A program made the translations under genes and the position numbers. The notes under the pieces were generated by a model that saw nothing but the letters and a program-made list of their open reading frames with translations, was not told the origin of the DNA and searched no databases. A stretch of 64,000 bases of DNA from JAATFS01 sp037145635 (GTDB lineage Bacteria > Pseudomonadota > Gammaproteobacteria > Xanthomonadales > Xanthomonadaceae): contig JBBCXB010000001.1 of the NCBI GenBank assembly GCA_037145635.1, positions 1,240,001-1,304,000 of the forward strand, read 5' to 3'. Positions 48,835 through 56,321 of the stretch are shown here, in pieces (within the stretch, counting starts at the first letter, position 1; every line of letters starts with the position of its first letter).

Positions 48835-51198
48835 TTAAAATTCCTGCCAATCGCTGTCTGCGAGGGCAGGCTCGCTCTCTCTCTTGCTCTGACGGGCCGC
48901 GGGCGCCGGCCGGGACGCGGCGGCCACGGCCCGGACGGGGGCGCGCGGCGCGGCGGCCGGCCCCTTCGCCTGCGCCGGTTCCTCCAGCCGGAAGATCGAC
49001 ACGGCATCGGCCAGCTGGCCGGCCTGCTCCTCCATCGACCGCGCGGCAGCGGTGGCTTCCTCCACCAGCGCGGCGTTCTGCTGGGTGGTCTCGTCCATCT
49101 GGGTCACGGTCTGGTTGACCTGTTCGATGCCCGAGGACTGCTCCTGCGAGGCGGCCGAGATCTCGCTCATGATGTCGGTCACTCGCTGCACCGAGGCCAC
49201 GATCTCGCCCATGGTCTGGCCGGCGGTGTGCACCAGCGCCGAACCCTCGGCGACCTTGCCGACCGAATCGTCGATCAGGCCCTTGATCTCCTTGGCGGCG
49301 CCGGCCGAGCGCTGTGCCAGCGTGCGCACCTCGCTGGCGACCACCGCGAAGCCACGACCCTGCTCGCCGGCACGCGCGGCCTCGACCGCGGCGTTCAATG
49401 CGAGGATGTTGGTCTGGAAGGCGATGCCGTCGATCACCGAGATGATCTCGGCGATCTTCTTCGACGAGGTCTCGATGCCGCTCATCGTGGTGACGACCTG
49501 GCTGACCACCTCGCCGCCCTTGGAGGCGACGTCGGCGGCGCCGATCGCCAGCTGGTTGGCCTGGCGCGCGTGCTCGGCGTTCTGCTTGACCGTGGAGGTC
49601 AGCTCCTCCATCGAGGCGGCGGTCTCCTCCAGGTTGGCGGCCTGCTGCTCGGTGCGGCGCGACAGGTCGCTGTTGCCCGAGGCGATCTCGCCGGCGGCGG
49701 AATTGATCGCGGTCGACGCCTGCTTGATGCGGCCGACGATGTCGGCCAGCTGCTCGGCGGTGGCGTTGGCATCGTCGCGCATGCGGGCGAACACCCCCTG
49801 GAACTCGCCGTCCATGCGCACCGTGAGGTCGCCCTGCGACAGCGCGGCCAGCAGCCCGGAGATTTGCTCCATGCTGGCGCCGTTCGCGTCCAGCAGGCCG
49901 TTCAACTGCTGCGCCAGCTGCAGGAAGAAGCCCTGCTTGCCGGCGGTCTCGACTCGGCCGCTCATGTCGCCGGTGGCGGCGGCCCGCACGATGCGCGCCA
50001 CCTCGTCCTCCACCCGGACCTCCAGGCTGCGGTCGCGCCATTCGCAGACGTCGCCGCTCCAGTTGCCCTGGTCGTCGTGGATCATGGTGATGGTCTGGTT
50101 GAACACCGCCTCGCCGAAGCGCTCCTCGATCTCTGCCACGCCGTCCTTTTCCAGGGTGGCGACGGCCTTGCGCACGGTGGCCTCGGACAGGCCGAAGTAG
50201 GACACGTGCTTGCCGATCAGATCATTGGCGTCGAACGCCGGCGAGGCCTGGCGCAGGCTGTCCTCGTACTGGGCGACGGTCTTCTTGAACGATTCGTTGG
50301 CGTAGATCACCTTGCGCTCGGTATCGGTGATGAACATGCCGGTGGAGGAGCTGTCGAGCGCGGTGCGGATGCGCAGGTTCTCGTTGGCCACGGCCTGGTC
50401 GCGCTCGGTGCGCTCGCGCAGGTCGGTCTGCATGCGCTGCAGCGCCATCATCAGTTCGCCGATCTCGTCGCGGTTGCTGACGGTGATGCGGCCGTCCAGC
50501 TTGCCGGAGGCGACCTCGTTGGCGACCTTGACCGCGCCGTTCATGGCGCCGGCAAGCGAGCGGGCGATCAGCCAGGCGAGCAGGACGCTGCCGGCGATGC
50601 CGGCCAGCAGCAGCACGACCACCAGTCCGGACGAGGTCGCGTAGGTCTTCTGCGCCTGGGCGTTGCCCGCGGCGGCCTGGCGGTCGTTCTCGGCGATCAG
50701 CGCCTCCAGGTCCTTGGCCAGCGCATCGTGCTCGCGCTGGTTCTCGCCGATGAAGGTGTCGATGGCGTCGTCCATCAGGCCGAGCTGCACCATTTCGGCC
50801 ACCGCCTGGTAGGAGGCGTGGGTCTTCTTCCAGTCCACCGCCAGCTTGTCGTAGATCTTGCGCTCCTGGGGGCTGCCGATCAGGGGCGGGTAGGTCCTGA
50901 CGAGGTCGCCGAGCTGCTTCTCGATCTGCTGCTCGCGCGCCTTGGCGTCCTTCTTCACGGTTTCGCTGCTGCGGATCAGGCTCTGGTAGCTGGCGTTGCG
51001 GTACTCGCCCAGCAGGCTGCGCATCTGGCCGCCGGTGCGCACGCTCTGCAGCACCTGGGTGGAGACCTGGCTGGCGACTTCGTTGAGGGACCTCATCCCG
51101 ATATAGGACGCGATGCCCTGTACCACCATCAGCACCAGCACCAGGCCGAAGGCGAACATCAGCTTCGGCATCAGTTTCAGGTCTTTAATCCACTGCAT
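48835..51198 (-). CDS. Methyl-accepting chemotaxis protein 1 (4HB-HAMP-PAS-MA)
   Basis: The protein has 787 residues. TM1 at about 11-33, a periplasmic four-helix-bundle-like sensor to about 185, TM2 at about 190-212, HAMP, a PAS domain (about 275-370), further HAMP-like helices and the MA signalling domain with the invariant hairpin tip (FQTNILALNAAVEAARAG). It ends in DWQEF, comparable to the NWETF tail of E. coli Tsr/Tar that docks CheR and CheB. The ligand is unknown. It is co-directional with the small secreted protein upstream (94 bases apart), and the sigma-28-like promoter at 51748 probably serves both. Confidence 0.95.
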   Translation of the reverse strand: MQWIKDLKLMPKLMFAFGLVLVLMVVQGIASYIGMRSLNEVASQVSTQVLQSVRTGGQMRSLLGEYRNASYQSLIRSSETVKKDAKAREQQIEKQLGDLVRTYPPLIGSPQERKIYDKLAVDWKKTHASYQAVAEMVQLGLMDDAIDTFIGENQREHDALAKDLEALIAENDRQAAAGNAQAQKTYATSSGLVVVLLLAGIAGSVLLAWLIARSLAGAMNGAVKVANEVASGKLDGRITVSNRDEIGELMMALQRMQTDLRERTERDQAVANENLRIRTALDSSSTGMFITDTERKVIYANESFKKTVAQYEDSLRQASPAFDANDLIGKHVSYFGLSEATVRKAVATLEKDGVAEIEERFGEAVFNQTITMIHDDQGNWSGDVCEWRDRSLEVRVEDEVARIVRAAATGDMSGRVETAGKQGFFLQLAQQLNGLLDANGASMEQISGLLAALSQGDLTVRMDGEFQGVFARMRDDANATAEQLADIVGRIKQASTAINSAAGEIASGNSDLSRRTEQQAANLEETAASMEELTSTVKQNAEHARQANQLAIGAADVASKGGEVVSQVVTTMSGIETSSKKIAEIISVIDGIAFQTNILALNAAVEAARAGEQGRGFAVVASEVRTLAQRSAGAAKEIKGLIDDSVGKVAEGSALVHTAGQTMGEIVASVQRVTDIMSEISAASQEQSSGIEQVNQTVTQMDETTQQNAALVEEATAAARSMEEQAGQLADAVSIFRLEEPAQAKGPAAAPRAPVRAVAAASRPAPAARQSKRESEPALADSDWQEF

Positions 51199-51245
51199 CG
51201 ATCAATTCCTCGGGTAAGCGCCATCCCTGCGGCGCGTGACACGGT

Positions 51246-51276
51246 ATCCCCCGGCGTCCGCTGGACGCCGGGGGAT
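51246..51276 (-). other. Intercistronic hairpin
   Basis: A perfect 14-bp stem with loop GCT between the small secreted gene and MCP 1. No U-tract follows in the minus direction, so it is more likely an attenuating or RNA-processing hairpin than a full terminator. Confidence 0.6.
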
Positions 51277-51292
51277 CGACAGGCGAAGCCGC

Positions 51293-51676
51293 TTACTTGA
51301 TCGTCGCCAGCTTCAGGCTGGACGGCGAGCTGACCTCGATCTCGGCGCGCGAGCTGTCGCGCTGGATCTTGCCGAGCACGCAGACGTTCTTGCCTTCCAG
51401 GGTTTCCGGGGCGAACGAGAACTTGCTGCGGTTGGCGCCGTCGATGCGCGCCGAGAAGGTGTGGCGCGGGAACATGCCGCCCATGTACAGGAAGGTGGGT
51501 TCGCCTTCCGAGTTCTGGGCGAACTTGGCCTTCTCGACCTTGCCGCAGACCATGCCGTCCTTGCCGACGAAGCGGGCCGCCATTTCCGGCGGGATCATTT
51601 CCTGCGACTGGGCGCGGATGGCGGGCGAGACGGCGACGAGGGCGGCGACGGGGAGCAGGGCAATCAGGAACTTCAT
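51293..51676 (-). CDS. Small secreted protein in a sigma-28 MCP operon
   Basis: The protein has 127 residues with a signal peptide (MKFLIALLPVAALVAVSPAIRA, cleavage after about residue 22). The mature part is rich in beta-strand, with two cysteines in similar settings (GMVCGKVEKA, C44; GKNVCVLGKI, C99), suggesting a small OB-like barrel with a disulphide. It was not recognised as a named family. The gene is preceded by the best-placed sigma-28-like promoter and followed by MCP 1 on the same strand. A periplasmic partner of the receptor or a motility-related protein is possible; this is inference from context. Confidence 0.75.
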   Translation of the reverse strand: MKFLIALLPVAALVAVSPAIRAQSQEMIPPEMAARFVGKDGMVCGKVEKAKFAQNSEGEPTFLYMGGMFPRHTFSARIDGANRSKFSFAPETLEGKNVCVLGKIQRDSSRAEIEVSSPSSLKLATIK

Positions 51677-51747
51677 TCGGTTTCTCCGGGATCAGGGTTA
51701 GAGCAGGTGGCCTTTTCTGTGACGCGCAATCCACAGGCCTTGAGCTG

Positions 51748-51774
51748 CTATCGGCGCCGCCCCGTTTAACTTGA
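51748..51774 (-). promoter_or_regulatory. Candidate sigma-28 (FliA) promoter of the secreted protein-MCP 1 operon
   Basis: On the minus strand TCAAGTTA, exactly 11 bases, GCCGATAG (6 of 8 and 7 of 8 matches to TAAAGTTT-N11-GCCGATAA), about 70 bases before the ATG at 51676. Confidence 0.7.
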
Positions 51775-51852
51775 AGTCATAAAAGGTGATGCAGGTCGCG
51801 GTTCAGCATTGTCGAGGAGATGTTGTAGGGGCTGCCCCGACAAGGGCGCGCC

Positions 51853-52344
51853 TCAGGCCGCTTCTTCGACCGTGGCGCCCTCCTGCTGGGCCAGATCGGC
51901 GCTGTCGAGCAGGGTCTCGATGTCCAGCAGGATCAGCATGCGATCGTCCTGGGTGCCGATGCCCGAGATGAAGCGGGTGTCCACCGCCGCGCCGAACTCC
52001 GGGGTCGGGCGGATCTGCTCGTCGCTCAGCGGGATGACGTCGGACACGCTGTCCACGACGATGCCGACCACGCGGTCCTCGACATTGAGCACGATCATCA
52101 CGGTAAAGGCGTCGTAGCGCGCCTCCTTGAGCCGCAGCTTCAGGCGCAGGTCGATCACCGGCACGATGGTGCCGCGCAGGTTGATCACGCCCTTGATGTA
52201 GTCCGGTGCGTCCGGCAGGCGGGTCACCGAGTCGTAGCCCCGGATCTCCTGGACCTTGAGGATGTCCACGCCGTAGTGCTCTTCGCCCAGGGCGAAGCTG
52301 AGGAATTCGCCGCCGTTGCCGGCGGTAGTGTTCTTGTCGTTCAT
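51853..52344 (-). CDS. cheW: CheW, chemotaxis coupling protein
   Basis: This 163-residue single CheW domain links MCPs to the kinase CheA. Family landmarks: FLSFALGEEHYGVDILKVQEIRG, then GVINLRGTIVPVIDLR. The ATG at 52344 (MNDKNTTAGNGG) is chosen; an upstream in-frame start adds 12 proline-rich residues and lies closer to the promoter. It has its own sigma-28-like promoter. cheA itself is not in this window. Confidence 0.96.
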   Translation of the reverse strand: MNDKNTTAGNGGEFLSFALGEEHYGVDILKVQEIRGYDSVTRLPDAPDYIKGVINLRGTIVPVIDLRLKLRLKEARYDAFTVMIVLNVEDRVVGIVVDSVSDVIPLSDEQIRPTPEFGAAVDTRFISGIGTQDDRMLILLDIETLLDSADLAQQEGATVEEAA

Positions 52345-52404
52345 GAGGGCTCCAGGCGCTCGGGGCGGTGTGGTCGGCACGGCAAAATGGGACTTGCCCA
52401 GCCA

Positions 52405-52431
52405 ACATCGGCAGGACGGGCGGCAACTTTA
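52405..52431 (-). promoter_or_regulatory. Candidate sigma-28 (FliA) promoter of cheW
   Basis: On the minus strand TAAAGTTG, exactly 11 bases, GCCGATGT. It has the best -35 in the window (7 of 8) with correct spacing, about 60 bases before the cheW ATG. Confidence 0.75.
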
Positions 52432-52462
52432 GGTGGCGCGGCCTTCGCGCCGCGGGCGTGGC

Positions 52463-53248
52463 TCAGAACACGCCGCTCTTGCGGGCGCTGCGCTGGCGGT
52501 CGACACGGAAGATGTAGCGCTGGATCGACTCGTCCGCGCCGCGCGGCAGCGCGCCGAAGCGCACGCCGATGCGGTAGCTGTCGGTGCCGTTGGGCAGGGT
52601 CTGCTGGTACTGGCTGCAGATGGTGAGCGGCACCCGGATCGGCGGGCAGTCGGGGAGTTCCAGCACGCAGTCCGGGTAGGTGCGGTGCAGCTCCAGCAGC
52701 GGCATGCCCGGGGCCAGGTTCACCGCCAGCCCGCCGCCGCTGATGTCGATCACCCGCAGGCGCAGTTCCACCGGCCGGCCGGTGGCGGCGGTGACCTGGA
52801 TCACGCAGGTCGGCGATTCGGTGATCGGGGTGGCCAGCCGGTAGAACTCGCGCCGCTGCAGGTGGTACAGCGTCTGCGGCAGCGCCGCGCGGAAGCCGAC
52901 GTGGCCCTCGCGCGCGATGCGTTCCGGCGCGTCCAGCCGGAAGCGGACCCGTACGTGGTCGAGCTGGGCGAAGCACAGCAGGTGGCCGGCGCCCTCGACG
53001 GCGCGGTTGACCGCCTCGTTGTGGCTGGCGTCCAGCAACACCCATTCGCCGTCCTCGTCCAGTTCCAGCACCGCGGTGGGGAAGGACTGGTCGCGCCCGC
53101 CGAGGTGGGCGCTGACCAGCGAGCGCTGGTCGATCAGCGATTTCAGCAGGCCGCGGATCTGTCTCCGGTTGCGCAGCAGATACCTTTCGTCGCCGTCCGG
53201 CGGATCGTCGGGGTGGGGGGTCGACTCGGAGGTATCGCCTTCGGACAT
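52463..53248 (-). CDS. YcgR-like PilZ cyclic-di-GMP receptor
   Basis: The protein has 261 residues: an N-terminal YcgR/PilZN-type domain (about 20-125) and a C-terminal PilZ domain (about 128-250). The cyclic-di-GMP motifs are present: R-EFY-R in QRREFYRL and the D-x-S-x-G-type motif in VIDISGGGL. YcgR proteins brake the flagellar motor when cyclic di-GMP is high. It lies 40 bases after MCP 2 and is probably the last gene of its operon. The ATG at 53248 (MSEGDTSEST) is used because the longer frame overlaps MCP 2. Confidence 0.9.
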   Translation of the reverse strand: MSEGDTSESTPHPDDPPDGDERYLLRNRRQIRGLLKSLIDQRSLVSAHLGGRDQSFPTAVLELDEDGEWVLLDASHNEAVNRAVEGAGHLLCFAQLDHVRVRFRLDAPERIAREGHVGFRAALPQTLYHLQRREFYRLATPITESPTCVIQVTAATGRPVELRLRVIDISGGGLAVNLAPGMPLLELHRTYPDCVLELPDCPPIRVPLTICSQYQQTLPNGTDSYRIGVRFGALPRGADESIQRYIFRVDRQRSARKSGVF

Positions 53249-53288
53249 GGGCCTTCGCGCTGGCTGGGGATGCGTTAACCGCCGCGGT

Positions 53289-55505
53289 TCATCTCGGCTC
53301 GGCCTCGATATCGGCCGCAGACGCGAATCTTGAAGGGCGGACGGCGGCGCTCGGCAGCCCGCGCACGCCGTCGCCGTCCAGCCGGAACCGGGCCACCGCA
53401 TCGACCAGCTGGCCGGACTGCGCCTCCATGGCCCGCGCGGCGGCGGTGGCCTTCTCCACCAGCGCGGCGTTCTGCTGCGTGGCCCCGTCCATCTGCACGA
53501 TGGTCTGGTTGATCTGGACGATGCCCGCGGCCTGCTCGCGCGAGGCGCCGGCGATGCCGCCCATGAGCGCGGTGACGTCGCGCACCGCCGTCACCACCTG
53601 CGCCATGGTCTGGCCGGCCTCGGCCGCGCGCGCGGAGCCGGCGCCGATGCAGGCCACCGAGTCCTCGATCAGCAGCTTGATCTCGCGGGCGGCCTGGGCC
53701 GAGCGCTGGGCCAGCGTGCGTACCTCGGAGGCCACGACCGCGAAGCCGCGGCCCTGCTCGCCGGCGCGCGCGGCCTCGACCGCGGCGTTGAGCGCCAGGA
53801 TGTTGGTCTGGAAGGCGATGCCGTCGATCACCGAGAGGATCTCGGCGATCTTCCGGGACGAGCTCTCGATGCCGGCCATGGTGTCCACCACCTGGCCGAC
53901 CACCGCGCCGCCCTGCGCGGCCACCGAGGCCGCCTGGTTCACCAGCGCGTCGGCGCGGACGGCGTGCTCGGCGTTCTGCTTCACGGTCGAGGTCAGCTCG
54001 TCCATCGAGGCGGCGGTCTGCTGCAGCGAAGCGGCCTGCTGCTCGGTGCGGTGCGACAGGTCGCCATTGCCGGTCGCGATCTCGCCGGCGGCCGCGTCGA
54101 TCGCCAGCGCGGCGTCCTTGATGCGGTGGACGATGTCCGACAGGCGGTGCGCGGTGGCGTTGGCGTCGTCGCGGATGTCGGCGAACACGCCGTGCAGCTC
54201 GCCCTCCATGCGTGCCGTGAGGTCGCCCTGCGACAGCGCCGACAACAGCCGCGAGATCCGCGCCAGGCCGTCCGCGTTGGTGTCGAGCAGGCGGTTGAGC
54301 TGCTCGGCCAGCTGCAGGAAGAAGCCCTGCTTGCCTTCGGTGGCGATGCGGCTGCCGAGCTCGCCGGCGGCCGCGGCCTCGACGATGCGCGCCACTTCCT
54401 CCTCCACCTGGATCTCGCCGGTGCGGTCGGCCCACTCGACCACGAAGCCCTCGCGCACGCCCTCGGCCGTGACCACGGGGTTGATGATCAGGCGCAGGCG
54501 GCGGCCGCCGACGCGGATCTGCGCCGAGTGCGTGTGCTGCAGCTCCGCCAGCCGCTGCGCCTGGTGCTCCGGGCGCTGGTGGAAGGCGTCGATCGAGCGG
54601 CCGATCAGGTCGTGGGCGTCGAACTGCGGCAGGTCGCGGCGCAGGTCGTCCTGCGCGGCGGCCAGCATCCGCTGCAGCGGCGCGTTGACATAGACGATGC
54701 GGCGGTCCTCGCCGGCGATCATGACGTGGGTGGTGACATTGTCCAGCGCGGTGCGGATGCGCAGGTTCTCCCGCCGCACCGCGGCGTCGGCGCTGTGGCT
54801 GCGCAGCAGCTGCGCGCCGGTCAGCACCAGGCTGTGGGCGATGGAGCCCTCGGGCAGCGCGGCGGCATGCAGCGAGGCCGGCAGCGGACGGTCCTGCGCG
54901 ATGTCGCGCGCCAGCGCGGCGAGGAGGCGCGGGTCGTCGCCCACCGCCAGCAGCTGGCGGCGCAGCTGCACCGCCATCGCCACCAGGATCGCGGCCTCGG
55001 CCACCACGTAGCCGGCATGCAGCAGCAGGATGCCGATCCCGGCGCCATCGGCGAAGGCCTGCCACGGCAGCCCGCGGTGCTGCAGCCAGAAGAACAGCAG
55101 GTGGTGGACGGCGATCGCCCCGGCGGCCACCACTATCGGGCGCCAGTCGCGGTAGTAGAGCAGCAGCGCGATCAGCACGATCACGCCGAAGTGCGCCTCG
55201 GCCAGGCCCGCCGACTGCTGGATCAGCGCCGCGGCCATCGCCATCAGCCCCAGCGCGACCGTGCAGCGGCTCAACAGCGTGCCGGGAAACAACCGCACCT
55301 GCAGCGCCATCACCGCCAGGGTCGGCAGCACCACCGCCAGCAGCGGCGTCCACGCGTGCAGGTGGGCGGCCGCCGCCACGCCGACCAGGCTCACGAACGC
55401 GGCCACGCCGAGGAACAGCCGGTCGGCCTGGGCCGCCAGCACCTGCAGGTAGGCGTAGCGTTCCGGGCCGGCGAGGGCGGGCGAGGGGGAGGGAGCAGCG
55501 GTCAT
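53289..55505 (-). CDS. Methyl-accepting chemotaxis protein 2 (6-TM sensor, PAS, MA)
   Basis: The protein has 738 residues. The N-terminus has no periplasmic ligand domain. About six hydrophobic helices (about 35-190) form a membrane-embedded sensor module, then come a PAS domain (about 235-330), HAMP-like helices and an MA signalling domain with the conserved hairpin. Unlike the other MCPs here it ends in ADIEAEPR with no DWQEF-type pentapeptide, so it should depend on neighbours for CheR/CheB. The ATG at 55505 overlaps the upstream small gene by 4 bases. The frame is open further upstream but in low-complexity sequence. Confidence 0.92.
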   Translation of the reverse strand: MTAAPSPSPALAGPERYAYLQVLAAQADRLFLGVAAFVSLVGVAAAAHLHAWTPLLAVVLPTLAVMALQVRLFPGTLLSRCTVALGLMAMAAALIQQSAGLAEAHFGVIVLIALLLYYRDWRPIVVAAGAIAVHHLLFFWLQHRGLPWQAFADGAGIGILLLHAGYVVAEAAILVAMAVQLRRQLLAVGDDPRLLAALARDIAQDRPLPASLHAAALPEGSIAHSLVLTGAQLLRSHSADAAVRRENLRIRTALDNVTTHVMIAGEDRRIVYVNAPLQRMLAAAQDDLRRDLPQFDAHDLIGRSIDAFHQRPEHQAQRLAELQHTHSAQIRVGGRRLRLIINPVVTAEGVREGFVVEWADRTGEIQVEEEVARIVEAAAAGELGSRIATEGKQGFFLQLAEQLNRLLDTNADGLARISRLLSALSQGDLTARMEGELHGVFADIRDDANATAHRLSDIVHRIKDAALAIDAAAGEIATGNGDLSHRTEQQAASLQQTAASMDELTSTVKQNAEHAVRADALVNQAASVAAQGGAVVGQVVDTMAGIESSSRKIAEILSVIDGIAFQTNILALNAAVEAARAGEQGRGFAVVASEVRTLAQRSAQAAREIKLLIEDSVACIGAGSARAAEAGQTMAQVVTAVRDVTALMGGIAGASREQAAGIVQINQTIVQMDGATQQNAALVEKATAAARAMEAQSGQLVDAVARFRLDGDGVRGLPSAAVRPSRFASAADIEAEPR

Positions 55506-56002
55506 GCGGGGAGTTCCTCGGGGCAGGCGCAGGGCGAGGCGAGCACCAGCGGCGGCTGGACGCGGGCGAGCAGGCGCGGGATCAGGCGAGCGGCCGGCAC
55601 CGGCTCGCCGCAGCCCTGCGCGATCAGGCGCGGGCCGGCATAGACCAGGCGGCCGTCGGCGGCCACGACCATCAGCGGGTAGGGCAGATCGGCGGCCGGC
55701 GCACCGCCGGCGAGGTCGACGACACGCAGGCCATCGGGGACCGAAGCGGCGCCGGCAGCGGCACAGCCGCACCCCGGGGCCGGCAGCTGGAACAGCGTGG
55801 CCCGGCCGGACAGGGGTACGCCGGGGGCCAGGGCGCCCAGGCGCTGCAGGATCCGGGCCGGCGAATCGCCGGGAAGCGGCGTCGCGAGCGCCATCAGGCC
55901 GCTCACCGACCACGCGCCCCACAGCGCCAGCAGCGCCAGGCCGGTCCACGCCGGCCAGGGACGGCGCGCCAGCGGGAGCCGGGATGTGACGAGGCGCTGC
56001 AT
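55502..56002 (-). CDS. Membrane-anchored Cys-rich protein (DUF6436/thioredoxin-like)
   Basis: The protein has 166 residues: a transmembrane anchor (about 19-40), then a periplasmic domain with five cysteines, C78-G-C80, C131, and C158-A-C160. The PYPLMVVAADGRLVYAGP strand-turn-strand resembles DUF6436 thioredoxin-like proteins. A periplasmic redox or metal-binding role is plausible. It is the first gene of the operon with MCP 2 (4-base overlap) and the PilZ gene, behind a sigma-28-like promoter, so it is expected to be made together with the flagellar apparatus. Confidence 0.72.
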   Translation of the reverse strand: MQRLVTSRLPLARRPWPAWTGLALLALWGAWSVSGLMALATPLPGDSPARILQRLGALAPGVPLSGRATLFQLPAPGCGCAAAGAASVPDGLRVVDLAGGAPAADLPYPLMVVAADGRLVYAGPRLIAQGCGEPVPAARLIPRLLARVQPPLVLASPCACPEELPA

Positions 56003-56050
56003 GGGGGCCCTCCAGACGGTTCGTCCCCGGACAGCGGGGACGTCCTCAGG

Positions 56051-56077
56051 TCATCGGCCGGGGCCGGGGACGCCTTA
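56051..56077 (-). promoter_or_regulatory. Candidate sigma-28 (FliA) promoter of the MCP 2-PilZ operon
   Basis: On the minus strand TAAGGCGT, exactly 11 bases, GCCGATGA (5 of 8 and 7 of 8 matches), about 50 bases before the ATG at 56002. Confidence 0.6.
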
Positions 56078-56260
56078 GCCGTGGCGGGCGTTTCTGTGGA
56101 AGGCTGCACAGAACCCGGCGGCGCGGACCGGCATTTGCGTCGTCGCGCCGGCGGATCGGAGGCACGGGATGCGCGGCGCCCGCCCCGGGTGCCGGCACCG
56201 CGCAGGCCGGCTGCCCCGGGTAGCGCCGGCGCGCCATGGCGCCGCCGATCGGAGTCCGGC

Positions 56261-56293
56261 AAAAACAAAGCCGCCTTCCTCGCGGAAGGCGGC
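56261..56293 (-). terminator. Rho-independent terminator after MCP 3
   Basis: A perfect 10-bp stem (GCCGCCTTCC / GGAAGGCGGC, loop TCGC; 56270-56293) is followed in the minus direction by TTTGTTTTT, 28 bases after the MCP 3 stop. Confidence 0.92.
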
Positions 56294-56321
56294 CCGGCCA
56301 CGGCACGCGGGCGAAGCGGCC

